64,000 nucleotides of DNA from Bradyrhizobium sp. B124 (lineage in GTDB: Bacteria; Pseudomonadota; Alphaproteobacteria; Rhizobiales; Xanthobacteraceae). The stretch is from assembly GCF_038967635.1 (NCBI RefSeq), contig NZ_CP152413.1, forward strand, positions 8,684,001-8,748,000, read 5' to 3'. Below the pieces are notes generated by a model, which saw only the letters and a list, made by a program, of their open reading frames with translations, was not told the DNA's origin and made no database searches. Positions within the stretch are counted from its first letter, which is position 1. Every line of letters starts with the position of its first letter. Shown here in pieces: positions 42,559-51,168 of the stretch. The position numbers were made by a program, and so were the translations under genes.

Positions 42559-42590
42559 CGCCGTCCCCGCAAGGGGACGGCGTTTTCTTT
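42559..42590 (+). terminator. Rho-independent terminator of the His-rich gene
   Basis: CGCCGTCCCC (42559-42568), loop GCAA, GGGGACGGCG (42573-42582), then TTTTCTTTT. It lies between converging genes. Confidence 0.9.
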
Positions 42591-42638
42591 TGGCTGGCGC
42601 TGCGCGCTGACGCTCTCATTCGTCGAGCGTCCGATCAT

Positions 42639-43067
42639 TCACGGACAAACCAGCACGGGGGTTTTCGCCTGCGCCAGCACCTTGTTTGTCACACTGCCGA
42701 TCAGAAGCACGGAGAGTCCACTGCGTCCATGCGACGACATGACGATGAGATCGCAACCCCTGTCCGCGGTCGCCGCGATGATCGCTTGATGGGGTTGCCC
42801 GTTCTCCGCCAGCAGGGTCTCGCAGGGAACGCCGGCTTGCCTGGCCGCCTTCGCCGCCTCGTTCAACGTGTTGGTGGCCTGCTCTTTCCGCATCTCAGCA
42901 TAGTTGGCGACCGTATCGCGGAAATGGCCCGTCAGTTCTGAAAAAGGCTCCACGACGAAAATCACGGATACCTTCGCTCCGAGGGATTTCGCGAGCGCCA
43001 TCCCTTGGGCGATACCATGCTTCGCTAGTTCCGACCCATCCGTCGGAATGAGAATATGCCGGTACAT
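42639..43067 (-). CDS. Universal stress protein (UspA family)
   Basis: 142 aa single-domain Usp. It has ILIPTDGSELA at residues 5-15 and the ATP-binding loop near the C-terminus (SSHGRSGLSVLLIGSVTNKV, the G-x2-G-x(9)-G-S/T pattern adapted as GRSG...GSV). Such ATP-binding Usp proteins accumulate under starvation or low oxygen. No FixK-type box was found in front of it, unlike neighbouring genes. Confidence 0.9.
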   Translation of the reverse strand: MYRHILIPTDGSELAKHGIAQGMALAKSLGAKVSVIFVVEPFSELTGHFRDTVANYAEMRKEQATNTLNEAAKAARQAGVPCETLLAENGQPHQAIIAATADRGCDLIVMSSHGRSGLSVLLIGSVTNKVLAQAKTPVLVCP

Positions 43068-43252
43068 GCTTCAACTCCCGTGGTGCTTCAGGAATTCGCA
43101 AGCGAAGAGCGACACAGGACGGAGGACGGATTTTGAAGGTCGTCTGAACGAGGCAGCAAGAACGTCACGTCGTGGCCGGAACGCTTGAGAAACCTCGGCA
43201 AGGCAGACGCGGGCTACAGAATGTCGTCCGGATAGCGCCGCACCATCCAGCC

Positions 43253-43759
43253 CTATTCGTCCTCGTCTTCCGGTTCGCCGTGATGCTCGATCGCATTTCG
43301 CATGCCGCGCATGACGGCGAACGACACGAAGGCCATCCTTCGTTTCTGATCATCACTCAATGTCTTGTACAGCGGCTCCCAGGCATCGGAGAGCTTCTTG
43401 AGGTCGGTCCCACGCTGAATCAGCCGGTCCGCTCTGCGTTGCATCATCTCGACCGGATTGCCGTCATGAAGGCCGTCCATCGGGCCGTTCTCGTGCATTT
43501 CGGCAAGCCGCGCCAACCGAGCCTGCCGGTTCTGCGCTCTCGTGCGGATCGCCTCCTCGATGGCCGGCCAGTATTTCTCCTGATCGGGCGTTAGCTGCAA
43601 GGCGGCCTTGACGATGCCGACACGCATGTCGGTCAGGCTCTTGAGGTCGGCGGCGCTGGGGGACGCGGCGCCGACAGTCGGGGATGTCTCCGCTGCGAAG
43701 GCAAGAGACGAGGTTGTCATCAAAAGTGCAATCGCTACGGCGGCTGCGTTCCTCGTCAT
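43253..43759 (-). CDS. Spy/CpxP-like periplasmic LTxxQ protein
   Basis: 168 aa. A signal peptide (AAAVAIALLMTTSSLAFA) is followed by a helical domain with the LTxxQ motif (ALQLTPDQEKYWP near residue 57) and a second partial motif (KTLSDDQKRRM near 140). Spy/CpxP proteins are small helical chaperones or sensors of envelope stress. The tail is acidic (EPEDEDE). ATG at 43759 has CAGGAG 7 nt upstream. An FNR/FixK-type box lies 67 bp upstream. Confidence 0.8.
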   Translation of the reverse strand: MTRNAAAVAIALLMTTSSLAFAAETSPTVGAASPSAADLKSLTDMRVGIVKAALQLTPDQEKYWPAIEEAIRTRAQNRQARLARLAEMHENGPMDGLHDGNPVEMMQRRADRLIQRGTDLKKLSDAWEPLYKTLSDDQKRRMAFVSFAVMRGMRNAIEHHGEPEDEDE

Positions 43760-43825
43760 TGCGAACTCCTGAGCTGCTGTCGTGGATGTCCGCGAGAAGA
43801 AACACACGGACTGATCTGGCGCGAG

Positions 43826-43839
43826 TTGATCTAGGTCAA
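43826..43839. promoter_or_regulatory. FNR/FixK-type box upstream of the Spy-like gene
   Basis: TTGATCTAGGTCAA matches TTGA-N6-TCAA. For the minus-strand gene, a site centred at -41.5 would place the start near 43791, 32 nt before the ATG at 43759. Confidence 0.6.
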
Positions 43840-43950
43840 AGCGGCGAGGAGCCGGAGATAGGGACGCGATTCTGACCGTTCCGAAGATGGCCCGGGGACT
43901 TCGGGCAGGCCGCCATGGTGCAAGCTGGCCTGCGAGACGGTGGAGAGGGA

Positions 43951-43964
43951 TTGAGCTAGATCAA
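43951..43964. promoter_or_regulatory. FNR/FixK-type box upstream of the Ca2+/H+ antiporter gene
   Basis: TTGAGCTAGATCAA matches TTGA-N6-TCAA. Centred at -41.5 it predicts transcription from about 43999, 26 nt before the ATG at 44025. Confidence 0.6.
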
Positions 43965-44024
43965 GATCGAGCAGCCCATGGTGATCAGAAATTGCTGCCC
44001 AACTCGTTTCGGCCGGGCGGTACC

Positions 44025-45128
44025 ATGCACCTTCTGCTCAAGGAAATTCGACATAATCCGCTGCTTTGGATGCTGATCTTCGTGCCGATCGTGCTCGTGG
44101 TCGAGACGGCAGCTCCGTCCGCCCACACAGCCCTGTTCGTGCTCGCTGTCCTGGCCATCGTGCCATTGGCTGCCCTTCTCAGTCACGCGACGGAGAGCGT
44201 CGCGGAGAAAACGGGCGATGCGGTCGGAGGCTTGCTCAACGCAACCTTGGGAAATCTGACCGAGCTGATCATCGCGATCGCAGCGTTACATGCCGGAGAA
44301 TACATGCTGGTCAAGGCATCGATCGCTGGTGCCATTGTCACCAACTCGCTCTTCATGCTTGGCGCATCATTCCTGCTCGGTGGGCTCCGCCATCACGTTC
44401 AGGAGTACAATCGGGCCGGCGGGAGGATGTACGCGGCGTTGCTGCTGATGGCCACGATTGCGCTGCTTGCCCCCTCTGCCGTCGCCGATCTTGATCCAGC
44501 ACGTGGCGAAGCCATGGCGCTGACACTCAGCACGGGCCTCGCTGTGCTGCTGATCTGCGCCTATGGCCTCGGCTTGCTGTTCTCGCTCAAGACACACAAG
44601 GAGTTGTTCGCAAGCGAGGAGCATGGCGAGGCCGGTGGCGCCGGCTGGCCGATCGGGCTTGCGTTGGGCACACTTCTCGCCGTCACCGTGCTGGTTGCGT
44701 TGGTCAGCGAAATATTCGTGAGTTCGGTGCAGAAAGCAGGCGAGACGCTGGGACTGAGCCCGGCGTTCGTCGGTTTCATCATCGTCGCGCTGGTCGGTGC
44801 CGCAGCGGAAATGGCGGTGGCATTCTCCGCTGCGCGCAAGAACCGGCTCGACATGAGCGTCAGCATCGCGCTCGGAAGCGCTTCGCAGATCGCCCTGTTC
44901 GTCGCGCCGGCGCTGGTTCTTCTAAGTTACGTCATCGGTCCGAAGCCGATGGACTTGCAGTTCTGGCCTGGCGCCGTGACGATGGTCATGATCGCTTCCG
45001 TGACGTCCTGCTTCATCACCAACAGCGGACGGTCGGCATGGTTCATTGGCGCCTTGCTCGTCCTGATCTATGCGATTTTTGCCATGACGCTGTACATGGT
45101 GCCGCCGGGATCGCACGCCCCGGTTTGA
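44025..45128 (+). CDS. Ca2+/H+ antiporter (CaCA/Cax family)
   Basis: 367 aa with about 11 membrane helices. The two inverted alpha repeats of the cation exchanger family are clear: GGLLNATLGNLTELIIAIAAL near residue 66 and FIIVALVGAAAEMAVAFSAARKN near 250, each with the ion-binding Asn/Glu. An acidic loop (SEEHGEAGG) separates the halves, as in ChaA/Cax proteins. It exports Ca2+ or other cations against protons. ATG at 44025 follows the FixK-type box; an upstream open extension is GC-rich and crosses that box, so it is not used. Confidence 0.88.
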   Translation: MHLLLKEIRHNPLLWMLIFVPIVLVVETAAPSAHTALFVLAVLAIVPLAALLSHATESVAEKTGDAVGGLLNATLGNLTELIIAIAALHAGEYMLVKASIAGAIVTNSLFMLGASFLLGGLRHHVQEYNRAGGRMYAALLLMATIALLAPSAVADLDPARGEAMALTLSTGLAVLLICAYGLGLLFSLKTHKELFASEEHGEAGGAGWPIGLALGTLLAVTVLVALVSEIFVSSVQKAGETLGLSPAFVGFIIVALVGAAAEMAVAFSAARKNRLDMSVSIALGSASQIALFVAPALVLLSYVIGPKPMDLQFWPGAVTMVMIASVTSCFITNSGRSAWFIGALLVLIYAIFAMTLYMVPPGSHAPV

Positions 45129-45156
45129 CCATCCGTCCAACGACTGCCCAGCCGGA

Positions 45157-45660
45157 TCAGTATTGATACTGCTGTTGGGGGCAGATCATTTGACCGTATT
45201 GATTGTAATAGCAGCTTTGGTTGCCGTAGTAGCCATAGCTGCCATAGTACGCGCCAGCCGCGGCCGCGGCGCCGGCCGCCGCAGCGCCATAGCCCCAACC
45301 GGGTCGATAGTAGCCTCCGCCATAACCGGGATAGCCGGCGACCGGACGGCCAGGCCGTCCTGCAATCGGTCGGCCGGGATAGCCCGGGCGCCCGGCGATC
45401 GGACGGCCCGGACGACCCGCGATCGGGTGTGAGGGACGCGGGCGGCCGGCAGCGCGATATCCTCCGCCATGAATCCTTCCGGCATGCATCCTTCCGGCGC
45501 CGGCATGCATGCCGCCGCCACGCATCCCGCCGCCATGAAAGCCGCCACCGCCGCCGCGGAAGCCGCCGCCTCCTCCGCGGCGGGCATAGGCGTCATCAGG
45601 AACCAGGCAGACAGCACCGAGAAGCAAAACTGCCACAGCGGTGAGGATACAACGAAGCAT
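45157..45660 (-). CDS. Exported Gly/Arg/Pro-repeat protein
   Basis: 167 aa. A signal peptide (LTAVAVLLLGAVCLVPDDAYA) is followed by a Gly-rich RGGGGGFRGGGGGF segment, His/Met-containing GGG repeats (GGGMRGGGMHAG), then tandem units of GRPGRPIAGRPGYP type and a Tyr/Ala-rich tail ending in two Cys. The composition suggests a disordered cell-surface or periplasmic protein; the family is widespread in Bradyrhizobium and uncharacterised. A perfect FNR/FixK-type box lies 66 bp upstream. Confidence 0.68.
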   Translation of the reverse strand: MLRCILTAVAVLLLGAVCLVPDDAYARRGGGGGFRGGGGGFHGGGMRGGGMHAGAGRMHAGRIHGGGYRAAGRPRPSHPIAGRPGRPIAGRPGYPGRPIAGRPGRPVAGYPGYGGGYYRPGWGYGAAAAGAAAAAGAYYGSYGYYGNQSCYYNQYGQMICPQQQYQY

Positions 45661-45725
45661 GGCGTGTCCCTCCCTAGCGGACGATGTTGCGAACCCTGAA
45701 ACTGCGTCGCTCGGGGGACGCCGGG

Positions 45726-45739
45726 TTGATGTAGATCAA
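45726..45739. promoter_or_regulatory. FNR/FixK-type box upstream of the Gly-rich gene
   Basis: TTGATGTAGATCAA is a perfect TTGAT-N4-ATCAA site. At -41.5 it predicts a start near 45691, 31 nt before the ATG at 45660. Confidence 0.65.
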
Positions 45740-46154
45740 CGGAACGCAATCGCGTGCAGGGTTCCGCGGGCGCTTTCGCGTAAGTGCGACAGGCGCCTGC
45801 TTTCAAATCTCCTCAGGCACAATCTGCACTTTGCTGTCGAGGCGGCCCTGCCTAGAATGCGGGACGTGGGAGGTTCCGCGACTTGTCGTGTCATCTCTCA
45901 GTCAGGCGACAGCCCCATTCATTGCCGAGCTTCACCAACGTTTTTTCGCTTGCTGCCGTGCGCAGGCGGAATTGTTGAACCAACCTTGATCCGAGGCGTT
46001 CTGCAGCGGCAGAACCCTGCAATTGGCAGCGGCGATGATGAGGACGGATTCGGAGACATCAGCCTTGCAGGCGACATTCTGCCGGGCTCTCTCCAATCTC
46101 CATCGCCTTGGCCGTGTTCATGCACAGTTGGCATCGCGTCAGGGAGAGAAAGAC
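45740..46154. other. Intergenic region, no gene seen
   Basis: GGAAC (45750-45754 region) and GTTCC flank a 16-bp centre next to the FixK-type box, forming a loose inverted repeat. Further right only unsupported short frames are present; codon use does not resemble the neighbouring genes. Confidence 0.35.
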
Positions 46155-46370
46155 GTGCGGAAAGCGGATGTAACGTGCGCGTGCTGTGGCGCGGGTTTCC
46201 GGCGGTTGGAGCTATGGTCCGAACCCGGCGCCAAGGGTGAGTATCACTGTCCGGTCTGCGACTATTTGCTTGAAGCATTTGATGGCACCAACCTGATCGT
46301 CTATCGGCTGACGATCCAGCCGGTGCGCGCACCGGTTTACTCGGTGAGGCAATTCGACGACCGACGATGA
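46155..46370 (+). CDS. Small zinc-ribbon protein
   Basis: 71 aa. It starts VRKADVTCACCGAGFRRLEL and continues EYHCPVCDYLLEAFDG, giving a C-x2-C ... C-x2-C zinc ribbon in the first 35 residues; the rest (YRLTIQPVR) is a beta-rich tail. GTG at 46155 is chosen because AGGGAGAG precedes it and because related small rhizobial proteins begin just before the first CxxC. Function unknown. Confidence 0.7.
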   Translation: MRKADVTCACCGAGFRRLELWSEPGAKGEYHCPVCDYLLEAFDGTNLIVYRLTIQPVRAPVYSVRQFDDRR

Positions 46371-46438
46371 CGTGACGATCGGTTGCCATCGGCGCGCTCG
46401 AGGCAAAGCGGACCCAAACTTGCCGATGAGCAGGCGTT

Positions 46439-47341
46439 CTAAGCCGCGCGCTTGGCGAACGTTCGGAGCGCCGCGACCATCAACTCCGGCGCCTCCTGCG
46501 CGACGCAGTGCCCGACATTGTCGAACGTCCAGCGGCTGGCGTGCGGGATCAGGGCGGCGGCGCGATCGGCCATCTCCTTGTAGATCGGCCATGACTGCTC
46601 AGCCGTGGCGATGCAGACCGGACAGGCGATATCGGAGAACCACGGGAACGGATTGCCGCGCGTATCGCCGGTGTAGATCTGCTCCGTGGCCTGGAAGATC
46701 GGCCCAAGCAGCGCCGACTCGATTTCAGGCGTGCAGCGCAGCTGCATGCGGCCGTCGTCGAGGCGCGCAAAACCGTGATGGACATAGGCCCACAGCGACG
46801 GCTCGGTCCACGGCGCGAACGCCGGCGCGGCGCGCAATCGCCGGAACAGATCGTCGGCATTGTCGAATTCGGCCCGGCGGCGCAGCACGCCCTGCACCGA
46901 CGCGCGCGCGATGTCGCTCAGGCCGCCGGTGCGCGGCGTGCGCGGATCCATCGCCGTCGGCTCCGTCACGAACAGCCGCGCGAAGCGGTCCGGCATCAGC
47001 TTCGTTGCGAGCATCAGGTCGGTCGCGCCGGCGCTGTGACCGATGCCGTAGATATCATGGAGATCGAGGCGTTCGACCACCATGCAGAGATCATCGGCGA
47101 AATCCTGGAACTGATAGCGCTCGGCCGCCGGCTTGTGGCTCTGGCCGTGACCGCGGCGGTCGAGCGCATAGAGGGTGTAGTCGGCGGCCAGCGCTTCGGC
47201 GACCTCGGTCCACACTTCGGCGACAAAGCCGGTGCCGTGCAGCAGCAGCGCCGGCGGCTTGCCGGAGGCCGGCTCGCCCCATCGCGCCAGCGCGATCTGC
47301 GCGCCGGCATCGCCAACGAGAATGCGCTTCCCGGAGTTCAT
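46439..47341 (-). CDS. Alpha/beta hydrolase
   Basis: 300 aa. Canonical fold: LLLHGTGFVAEVW (oxyanion loop), the nucleophile elbow GHSAGATD, and the catalytic His in DNVGHCVAQEAPEL; a likely acid lies near CPVCIATAEQSWP. No signal peptide. It starts 7 bp after the GMC oxidoreductase stop (an alternative ATG at 47359 would overlap it), so the two form an operon. Substrate unknown; an ester or lactone produced by the neighbouring oxidoreductase is a reasonable guess. Confidence 0.82.
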   Translation of the reverse strand: MNSGKRILVGDAGAQIALARWGEPASGKPPALLLHGTGFVAEVWTEVAEALAADYTLYALDRRGHGQSHKPAAERYQFQDFADDLCMVVERLDLHDIYGIGHSAGATDLMLATKLMPDRFARLFVTEPTAMDPRTPRTGGLSDIARASVQGVLRRRAEFDNADDLFRRLRAAPAFAPWTEPSLWAYVHHGFARLDDGRMQLRCTPEIESALLGPIFQATEQIYTGDTRGNPFPWFSDIACPVCIATAEQSWPIYKEMADRAAALIPHASRWTFDNVGHCVAQEAPELMVAALRTFAKRAA

Positions 47342-47348
47342 CGTCGCT

Positions 47349-48968
47349 CTATCGTGCATCCTGCAGGATCATCGCAGCCGCCTTCTCGGCGATCATCGCG
47401 GTCGGCGTGTTGGTGTTGCCGGAGGTGATGGTCGGCATCACGGAGGCATCCGCGATGCGCAGGCCGTTGAGGCCGTAGAAGCGCAGGCGCTCGTCGACCA
47501 CGGCCATCGGATCATTGGCCGTTCCCATCTTCGCGGTGCCGACGGGGTGGAAGATCGTGGTGCCGATGTCGCCGGCGGCCTTGGCGAGCGCGGCGTCGTC
47601 ATCGCCGACGGAAGGACCGGGCAGGAATTCCTCGGGATGATATTTCTCCAGCGGCTTCTGCTTCATCAGTCTGCGCGTGGTGCGGATCGCGTCGGCTGCG
47701 ACCTGGCGGTCGTCCTCGGTCGACAGGTAATTCGGCGCGATCGACGGCTTGTCGTCGGGCGCGGTCGAGCGGATCCGCACCGTGCCACGCGAGGTCGGCT
47801 GCAGATTGCAGGCGCTCACCGTGATCGCGGGGAAGCGATGCAAGGGGTCGCCGAACTTGTCGAGCGACAGCGGCTGCACATGGAACTGGATGTTGGCGCG
47901 CGAGCGCGTCGCATCCGAGCGCGTGAAGATGCCGAGCTGCGACGGCGCCATGGTCAGCGGCCCGCGGCGGCGGAACGCGTAGTCGAGGCCCATCAGGCCG
48001 CGGCGCACCAGGTTGTGGTAGGTCTCGTTCAGCGTGCGGACGCCCGATACCTTGTAGATCGCGCGCTGCTGCAAATGGTCCTGCAGATTGTGGCCGATGC
48101 CCTGCACGTCAGCCACGATGTCGATGCCGAGCGGCGACAGCCATTCGGACGGGCCGATGCCGGAACGATGCAGTACCTGCGTGGTGCCGATCGAGCCGGC
48201 GCAGAGAATCACCTCGCCCTTGGCGCGGGCCTCCACGGTCTCACTGCCCTGACGGAACTCAACGCCGGCGGCGCGGCCGCTCTCGATGATCAGGCGGTCG
48301 ACCAGCACGTCGGTCTCGAGCCGCAAGTTGCTGCGGTTCAGCACCGGCTTCAGGAAGCCGCGCGCCGATGACCAGCGCCGCCCGCGCTTCTGGTTGACGT
48401 GGAAGTAGCTGGTGCCCTCATTATCGCCGGTGTTGAAGTCGGGGATGCGCTTGATGCCCATCTCCTCGGCGGCATCGCCGACTGCATCGAGGACCTGCCA
48501 CGACAGCCGCGGCGCCTCGATGCGCCAGCCGCCGCCGACGCCGTGATGCTCGCTTTCGCCGAGAAAGTGATCTTCCAGCCGCTTGAACGCCGGCAGCACG
48601 TCGCTGTAGCTCCACCCGGTGAGGCCGAGCTGGCGCCAGTGATCGTAGTCCGCGGCCTGGCCGCGCATCGAGATCATGGCGTTGATCGCCGACGAGCCCC
48701 CGATCACCTTGCCGCGCGGATAGGCGAGCGCGCGGCCGTTCAGGCCGGGCTCGGCCTCCGTCTTGAACATCCAGTCCGAGCGCGGATTGCCGATCGCGAA
48801 GAGGTAGCCGACCGGGATGTGAAACCAGATCCAGTTGTCCTTGCCGCCGGCTTCGAGCAGCAACACGCGCTTCTTCGGATCGGCCGACAGGCGGTTGGCC
48901 ATGATGCAGCCCGCCGTGCCTGCGCCGACGATAATGTAGTCGTAATCACCCTCGAGCCTTCGCGGCAT
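47349..48968 (-). CDS. GMC family FAD-dependent alcohol oxidoreductase
   Basis: 539 aa. FAD motif YIIVGAGTAGCIMANRL (residues 11-27), GMC signature 1 GKVIGGSSAINAMISMRG near 87, signature 2 GSIGTTQVLHRSGIG near 258 and the C-terminal catalytic region FHPVGTAKMG near 470 with the active-site His. The closest named types are choline and aliphatic alcohol dehydrogenases, but betaine genes are absent here. It probably oxidises an alcohol whose product is handled by the hydrolase and the MaoC-type enzymes nearby. Confidence 0.87.
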   Translation of the reverse strand: MPRRLEGDYDYIIVGAGTAGCIMANRLSADPKKRVLLLEAGGKDNWIWFHIPVGYLFAIGNPRSDWMFKTEAEPGLNGRALAYPRGKVIGGSSAINAMISMRGQAADYDHWRQLGLTGWSYSDVLPAFKRLEDHFLGESEHHGVGGGWRIEAPRLSWQVLDAVGDAAEEMGIKRIPDFNTGDNEGTSYFHVNQKRGRRWSSARGFLKPVLNRSNLRLETDVLVDRLIIESGRAAGVEFRQGSETVEARAKGEVILCAGSIGTTQVLHRSGIGPSEWLSPLGIDIVADVQGIGHNLQDHLQQRAIYKVSGVRTLNETYHNLVRRGLMGLDYAFRRRGPLTMAPSQLGIFTRSDATRSRANIQFHVQPLSLDKFGDPLHRFPAITVSACNLQPTSRGTVRIRSTAPDDKPSIAPNYLSTEDDRQVAADAIRTTRRLMKQKPLEKYHPEEFLPGPSVGDDDAALAKAAGDIGTTIFHPVGTAKMGTANDPMAVVDERLRFYGLNGLRIADASVMPTITSGNTNTPTAMIAEKAAAMILQDAR

Positions 48969-49069
48969 GTCCTCGTTCCCGGCAAGCGTCTTTTGTTGAC
49001 GTCCTTCTATAGCGTTTTCGAGCGAAGTGGAGCCCGGTTCGCGTGAAGAAAACGCGTCAATACAAGAAA

Positions 49070-49108
49070 ATAGAACTCGGTTCTGACAGAGTCAGAATCG
49101 AGTTCTAT
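49070..49108 (-). terminator. Terminator after the MFS gene (minus strand)
   Basis: ATAGAACTCGGTTCTGAC (49070-49087) and GTCAGAATCGAGTTCTAT (49091-49108) pair over 18 positions with one G:T, around the 3-nt loop AGA. On the minus strand the stem is followed by TTTTCTTG. The unusually long, AT-containing stem separates the transporter gene from the GMC gene. Confidence 0.85.
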
Positions 49109-49165
49109 CCAGACGCAGCCGGTCGAGACAAGCCCGCGCGACGGTACCGGGCGTGCGCTGGATGA

Positions 49166-50473
49166 TCAGGGACGGCTGGGTTCGGCGAGTGTGACCTCGG
49201 GTCCGGGCCGCGGCACACAGAGGATCAGCGTCAGCATACCGATCGCGAGCAGCGCGCCGACGAGGGCGAGCGGTGCGTAGATGCTCCCGGTTGCGACATT
49301 CATCCAGCCGATCAGGGCAGGGCAGACCGCGCCGCCGAACGAGCCGATCGCGCTGATCAGCGCGATACCGCCCGCCGCGGCGCTGCCTTCCAGCATCGCG
49401 TTGGGAATGGTCCAGAACAGGGAGAGAATCGCGAAGATGCCGACCGATGCGATGGCGAGCAGCGTCACGGTCAAGAGGATGCTGCCCTGCGCGGCCTGCA
49501 AGGCGATGAAGCACGCCGCCGCGACGAGGCCACAAGCGACCACGTGCCAGCGCCGTTCCCGTGTGCGATCGGAACTGTAGCCGATCGCGACCATGCCGAG
49601 CGCCGACGCAACCGAGATTGCGCCGCTCAGCCAGCCGATCTCGGTGGTGGTCGCCACGCCGACGCGCTTGAGCAGCGTCGGCGTCCACAACAGGATGGTG
49701 TTGAGCGAGCAGAAGAACGCGAAATAGATGAAGGACAACAGATAGACGCGCGGCTCGCGCAGCGCCGCCGCGAAGCTGCTTGTCGTGTTCGGGGCGGCGG
49801 CGCGATCGCGGGCGAGATCGCTTGCCACCTGCCGTCGCTCGTCGGCGCTGAGCCAGTTCGCGGCATGTGGCCCGTCGGCGAGATAAAGATACGCGGCGAT
49901 GCCGAGTAGCAGGGCTGGAACGCCTTCGAGGATGAACAGCCACTGCCAGCCGTGCAGGCCATGGACGCCCTGCATGTGATCCATGATCAGGCCCGACAGC
50001 GGCCCCGCGATGACGCCGCCGAGCGGCACCGCCATCACGAACAGGCTGGTCATGCGGCCGCGCACGCGATCCGGAAACCAAAGCGTCAGGTAGTACAGGA
50101 TGCCGGGGAAGAAGCCGCCCTCGGCGGCGCCGAGCAGGAAGCGCAGCAGATAGAGGTGATACTGGTTCTGCACCAGCGCGAGCAGCACGGTCACAGCGCC
50201 CCACAGCACCATGATGCGCAGCAGGGTCTTGCGGACGCCGATCCTGACCAGCAGCAGATTGCTCGGCACTTCGAGCGCGACATAGCCGACCGAGAAAATG
50301 CCGGCGGCAAGCCCGAACACCGCGTCATCAATATTGAGGTCGTGCAGGAATTGCAGCTTGGCAAAGCCGATGTTGAAGCGATCGATGATCGCCACCGTGT
50401 AGCACGCCAGCAGGAACGGGATCAGGCGCCAGGCGATCCGTCCATAGAGCCGCGATTGGGCCGCATCCTGCAT
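49166..50473 (-). CDS. MFS transporter, anion:cation symporter type
   Basis: 435 aa, 12 membrane helices. The N-terminus WRLIPFLLACYTVAIIDRFNIGFAKLQ is the typical start of ACS-family symporters (phthalate, glucarate, tartrate and related organic anions), followed by GGFFPGILYYLTLWFP near helix 4-5. ATG at 50473 has GAGGAG 6 nt upstream. It likely imports the organic acid degraded by this gene cluster. The transported acid is not deducible. Confidence 0.87.
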   Translation of the reverse strand: MQDAAQSRLYGRIAWRLIPFLLACYTVAIIDRFNIGFAKLQFLHDLNIDDAVFGLAAGIFSVGYVALEVPSNLLLVRIGVRKTLLRIMVLWGAVTVLLALVQNQYHLYLLRFLLGAAEGGFFPGILYYLTLWFPDRVRGRMTSLFVMAVPLGGVIAGPLSGLIMDHMQGVHGLHGWQWLFILEGVPALLLGIAAYLYLADGPHAANWLSADERRQVASDLARDRAAAPNTTSSFAAALREPRVYLLSFIYFAFFCSLNTILLWTPTLLKRVGVATTTEIGWLSGAISVASALGMVAIGYSSDRTRERRWHVVACGLVAAACFIALQAAQGSILLTVTLLAIASVGIFAILSLFWTIPNAMLEGSAAAGGIALISAIGSFGGAVCPALIGWMNVATGSIYAPLALVGALLAIGMLTLILCVPRPGPEVTLAEPSRP

Positions 50474-50519
50474 GAAAGTCTCCTCAGTGATTATTTTGAT
50501 TGTTTGTTGGTGCGGCGAC

Positions 50520-50702
50520 GACGGTGCGCTCCCTCGCCCCGTTCTTACGGGAGCGAGACGAGCGAAGCTCGCTCTGAGAGGGTTGGGGTGAGGGGCTGTC
50601 TCCGCATAACGCGGCGACAGCTGAGCCCGCGGAGACTCCCCCTCACCCGGAACGCATCTGCGATGCGTTCCGGTCTCTCCCCGCACGCGGGGCGAGGCTA
50701 AG
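50520..50702. repeat. Intergenic mosaic hairpin repeat (copy 2)
   Basis: Same arrangement as the element at 127-279: CCCCGTTCTTACGGG hairpin, GAGGGTTGGGGTGAGGGG, a variable centre, CCCTCACCC, and a final CTCTCCCCGC...GCGGGGCGAG hairpin. It also carries a 12-bp perfect stem CCGGAACGCATC (50647-50658) / GATGCGTTCCGG (50662-50673) and a GAGCGAAGCTCGCTC insert absent from copy 1. Confidence 0.7.
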
Positions 50703-50707
50703 GTCTG

Positions 50708-51157
50708 TTAGCCCGCCTTCGCGTTCGGAAACTCCAGCATCGCTTCGCCGGCGGCGACCGTCTCGCCGCGCTGGTTCTGCACGGCGACGTCGATCAGCAC
50801 CCAGCGCGATTTGGCGGTCGTCTGCTTGGCCTTGATGGTGCCGGCGGGGCGGATCGTGTCGCCGGGTTTCACCGGCTTCAGCCAACGCGTCTCGAGCCTG
50901 CGATGGATCGCGCCGGCGGGCAGGGCCCAGTCGGTCAGCATGCGCGAGATCAGGCCGAAATTGTTCATGCCATGCATGATGATGCCGCCGAAATTGGTCT
51001 TGCCGAAATCGCCCTTCATGTAGTTGTCGTCGAGATGCAGCGGGTTGTAGTCGAGCGATGCATCGCAGAACAGGCGGATCGATTCGCGCGAGACCGCGAA
51101 GGCGGGGCCGTCGATGGTGTCGCCGGCCTTGAGAGCATCGAAATTCGCTGTGGTCAT
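50708..51157 (-). CDS. MaoC-type hot-dog dehydratase
   Basis: 149 aa single hot-dog domain. The hydratase motif lies at about residues 35-65: FCDASLDYNPLHLDDNYMKG followed by GGIIMHGMNN, providing the Asp/His pair of R-specific enoyl-CoA hydratases. It begins 11 bp after the next MaoC-like gene ends. The two probably form a heterodimer in which only this subunit has the full active site. Acts on an enoyl-CoA of unknown chain. Confidence 0.83.
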   Translation of the reverse strand: MTTANFDALKAGDTIDGPAFAVSRESIRLFCDASLDYNPLHLDDNYMKGDFGKTNFGGIIMHGMNNFGLISRMLTDWALPAGAIHRRLETRWLKPVKPGDTIRPAGTIKAKQTTAKSRWVLIDVAVQNQRGETVAAGEAMLEFPNAKAG

Positions 51158-51168
51158 CGTGATCCTCC

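Noticed and set aside
43887..44024. N-terminal extension of the Ca2+/H+ antiporter
   Set aside because: The extension spans the FNR/FixK-type box and is Arg/Gly-rich; ATG at 44025 begins just before the first membrane helix.
45726..45760. GGAAC...CGTT pair on the minus strand before the Gly-rich gene
   Set aside because: Spacings are 14 and 19 bp, outside the 16-17 bp of EcfG promoters; the FNR/FixK-type box explains the region better.
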